Positions 62,905 to 64,000 of a stretch of 64,000 bases of DNA are shown here, one piece after another. The notes below the pieces were generated by a model, which made no database searches, was not told where the DNA came from, and saw only the letters and a program-made list of their open reading frames with translations. Position numbers and translations under genes: made by a program. How positions within the stretch are numbered: the stretch's first letter is position 1; every line of letters starts with the position of its first letter. The stretch covers positions 2,042,001-2,106,000 of the forward strand of contig NZ_CP141590.1 of NCBI RefSeq assembly GCF_035581365.1, written 5' to 3'. Origin of the DNA: Tsuneonella sp. CC-YZS046. GTDB taxonomy: Bacteria; Pseudomonadota; Alphaproteobacteria; Sphingomonadales; Sphingomonadaceae.

Positions 62905-63756
62905 ATGACAGTGAAGCGCAGCGAACAGATTTGGTTGGTCACCGGGGCATCCTCCGGCCTGGGACGGGATATCGCGCAGGCAGTCCTGGAAAAGGGCGGA
63001 CGCGTGGTGGCCACCGCCAGGAACCCGGGCGATCTCGACGGAATCGTCGCGCAGAGCGGGGGCAATGCCATCGCGCTGCCCCTGGACGTGACCGTTCCCG
63101 AACAGATTTCCGCCGCGATCGAGGCGGCGGAAGATCACTTCGGCAGCATCGACGTGCTCGTCAACAATGCGGGCTACGGCTATCTCCATAGCGTGGAGGA
63201 AGCCGACGAGCAGGCGGTCCGCCGCATGTTCGAAGTGAACTTCTTCGGCCTCGCGAACACCACGCGCGCCGTGTTGCCCGGAATGCGCGCCCGCCGCCGC
63301 GGCTGGATCGTCAACATCTCCTCGATGGTGGGGCGTGTGGCCATGCCCTGCAGCGGATATTATTCCGCCAGCAAGTTCGCGGTGGAAGGGCTGTCCATGT
63401 CGCTGCGCGCCGAGGTGGAGCCGCTGGGGATCGGAGTGACTTCAATTCAGCCTGGCCCGATCCGCACGGATTTCTCGGGCCGGTCATTGGTGACAGGCGA
63501 ATCCTGGGCGGATGACTACGACGCCACCGTGGGCGTCGGGATTCGTTTCAGCCGCGACATGAACGGCCAGCAAAGCGGCGATCCGGTGTTGTGCGCCCGC
63601 GCGATCGTCGACGCGGTGGACGCGCCGAACCCGCCCCGCCAGCTCGTCCTCGGCCAGATGTCCAACGACATGATCTCGGAAGAAATCGAGAAGGAAAGGG
63701 CCGAACTCGTCCAGTGGCGCGAGGCTGGCCTCCCTACGGACTTCCGCGAAAGCTGA
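62905..63756 (+). CDS. Short-chain dehydrogenase/reductase, 283 aa
   Basis: Classical SDR: VTGASSGLGRDIA cofactor loop, NNAGYG, catalytic Ser in NISSM, and YYSASKF with Tyr and Lys. GGGAG precedes ATG 62905. Closest in style to SDRs with a DMISEEI C-terminal extension often called oxidoreductases of unknown substrate. The 212-bp gap before it has no gene. Confidence 0.9.
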   Translation: MTVKRSEQIWLVTGASSGLGRDIAQAVLEKGGRVVATARNPGDLDGIVAQSGGNAIALPLDVTVPEQISAAIEAAEDHFGSIDVLVNNAGYGYLHSVEEADEQAVRRMFEVNFFGLANTTRAVLPGMRARRRGWIVNISSMVGRVAMPCSGYYSASKFAVEGLSMSLRAEVEPLGIGVTSIQPGPIRTDFSGRSLVTGESWADDYDATVGVGIRFSRDMNGQQSGDPVLCARAIVDAVDAPNPPRQLVLGQMSNDMISEEIEKERAELVQWREAGLPTDFRES

Positions 63757-63811
63757 ACCGGGCGAAGGCCGGGCAATGCCGAGCAACCGCAGCAAAAAGC
63801 AAAAAAAAGAA

Positions 63812-63833
63812 GCCGGCCCCCGGAAGGGCCGGC
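63812..63833. terminator. Bidirectional terminator between SDR and the partial gene
   Basis: GCCGGCCC-ccggaa-GGGCCGGC is a perfect 8-bp stem with TTT on the right and A-runs on the left (T-run on the minus strand), serving convergent genes. Confidence 0.8.
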
Positions 63834-63934
63834 TTTCAGGTTGGAAGAGAAGGCAATTGAGCAAGTTGCCGACAAAAACTGGACAGGCGGAACGGTCGGC
63901 AAGCGTTCCGCCAAGCGGCTGGATCGTCAGATAG

Positions 63935-64000
63935 TCAGATACCCAGCCGCTCCCAGAACTGTTGTGCGGTGAGGGCGCGCGGCCCTTCATCGTTCGACCG
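63935..64000 (-). CDS. C-terminal end of a minus-strand gene (partial)
   Basis: An open minus-strand frame from the right window edge to a TGA at 63935 encodes EGPRALTAQQFWERLGI at its end. It converges on the terminator at 63812. Too little remains to name a family; the direction and terminator support that it is coding. Confidence 0.4.
   Translation of the reverse strand, partial: RSNDEGPRALTAQQFWERLGI

Overview
The core of this window (about 15.9-64 kb) looks like a high-GC alphaproteobacterium of the order Sphingomonadales (Novosphingobium/Sphingobium type). Supporting this are an Entner-Doudoroff operon, EI-Ntr, a DUF1465/RcdA-type cell-cycle adaptor, a TonB-dependent receptor of the sphingomonad kind, and surE next to a LytM factor. 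Genus is an inference from gene content only.

Positions 1-15841 are an integrated element that runs off the left edge. Its right end is a 3' tRNA-Val(CAC) fragment at 15792-15841 beside a tyrosine integrase. Moving left there are two small AlpA-like HTH proteins, a Toprim primase-like protein and a DUF927 helicase-like ATPase. This integrase-AlpA-primase-helicase order resembles P4-like phage satellites. A dense cluster of GGTGTTC heptamers around an AT-rich island at 9755-9971 is a candidate iteron origin. Further left are a tRNA-Gly(TCC), an IS5-type remnant, a four-gene cargo operon with a divergent XRE regulator and two matching operators, a compact RhuM operon with overlapping genes, and phage-type genes at 1-3.05 kb.

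15.9-31.6 kb is housekeeping: serS, surE, a degenerate LytM factor, a potassium channel, rimO, a YjbQ protein, a transglutaminase-like protein, then zwf and the overlapping block edd-glk-eda plus a divergent PEP-carboxylase-like protein. 31.7-49.6 kb holds an L,D-transpeptidase, tilS, cpoB, a RodZ-like protein, ptsP, two DUF465 genes, an rcdA-like gene, glpK, nadA, lipB, small redox and phosphatase genes, and an FNR-type regulator followed by hemN behind a good FNR box.

49.8-53.5 kb is the most unusual core locus: a cyanophycin-synthetase-like ATP-grasp protein with a degenerate Mur-like C-terminus, overlapping a divergent chorismate-utilising enzyme, flanked by two small ORFs. I could not match it to a known pathway. 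53.6-64 kb carries a VOC protein, a TauD-type dioxygenase with a class II aldolase, a divergent regulator that fuses a LysR HTH to a complete GntR/FCD regulator, a TonB receptor, a PgaC-like glycosyltransferase with an outer-membrane protein, and an SDR. A partial gene enters from the right edge.
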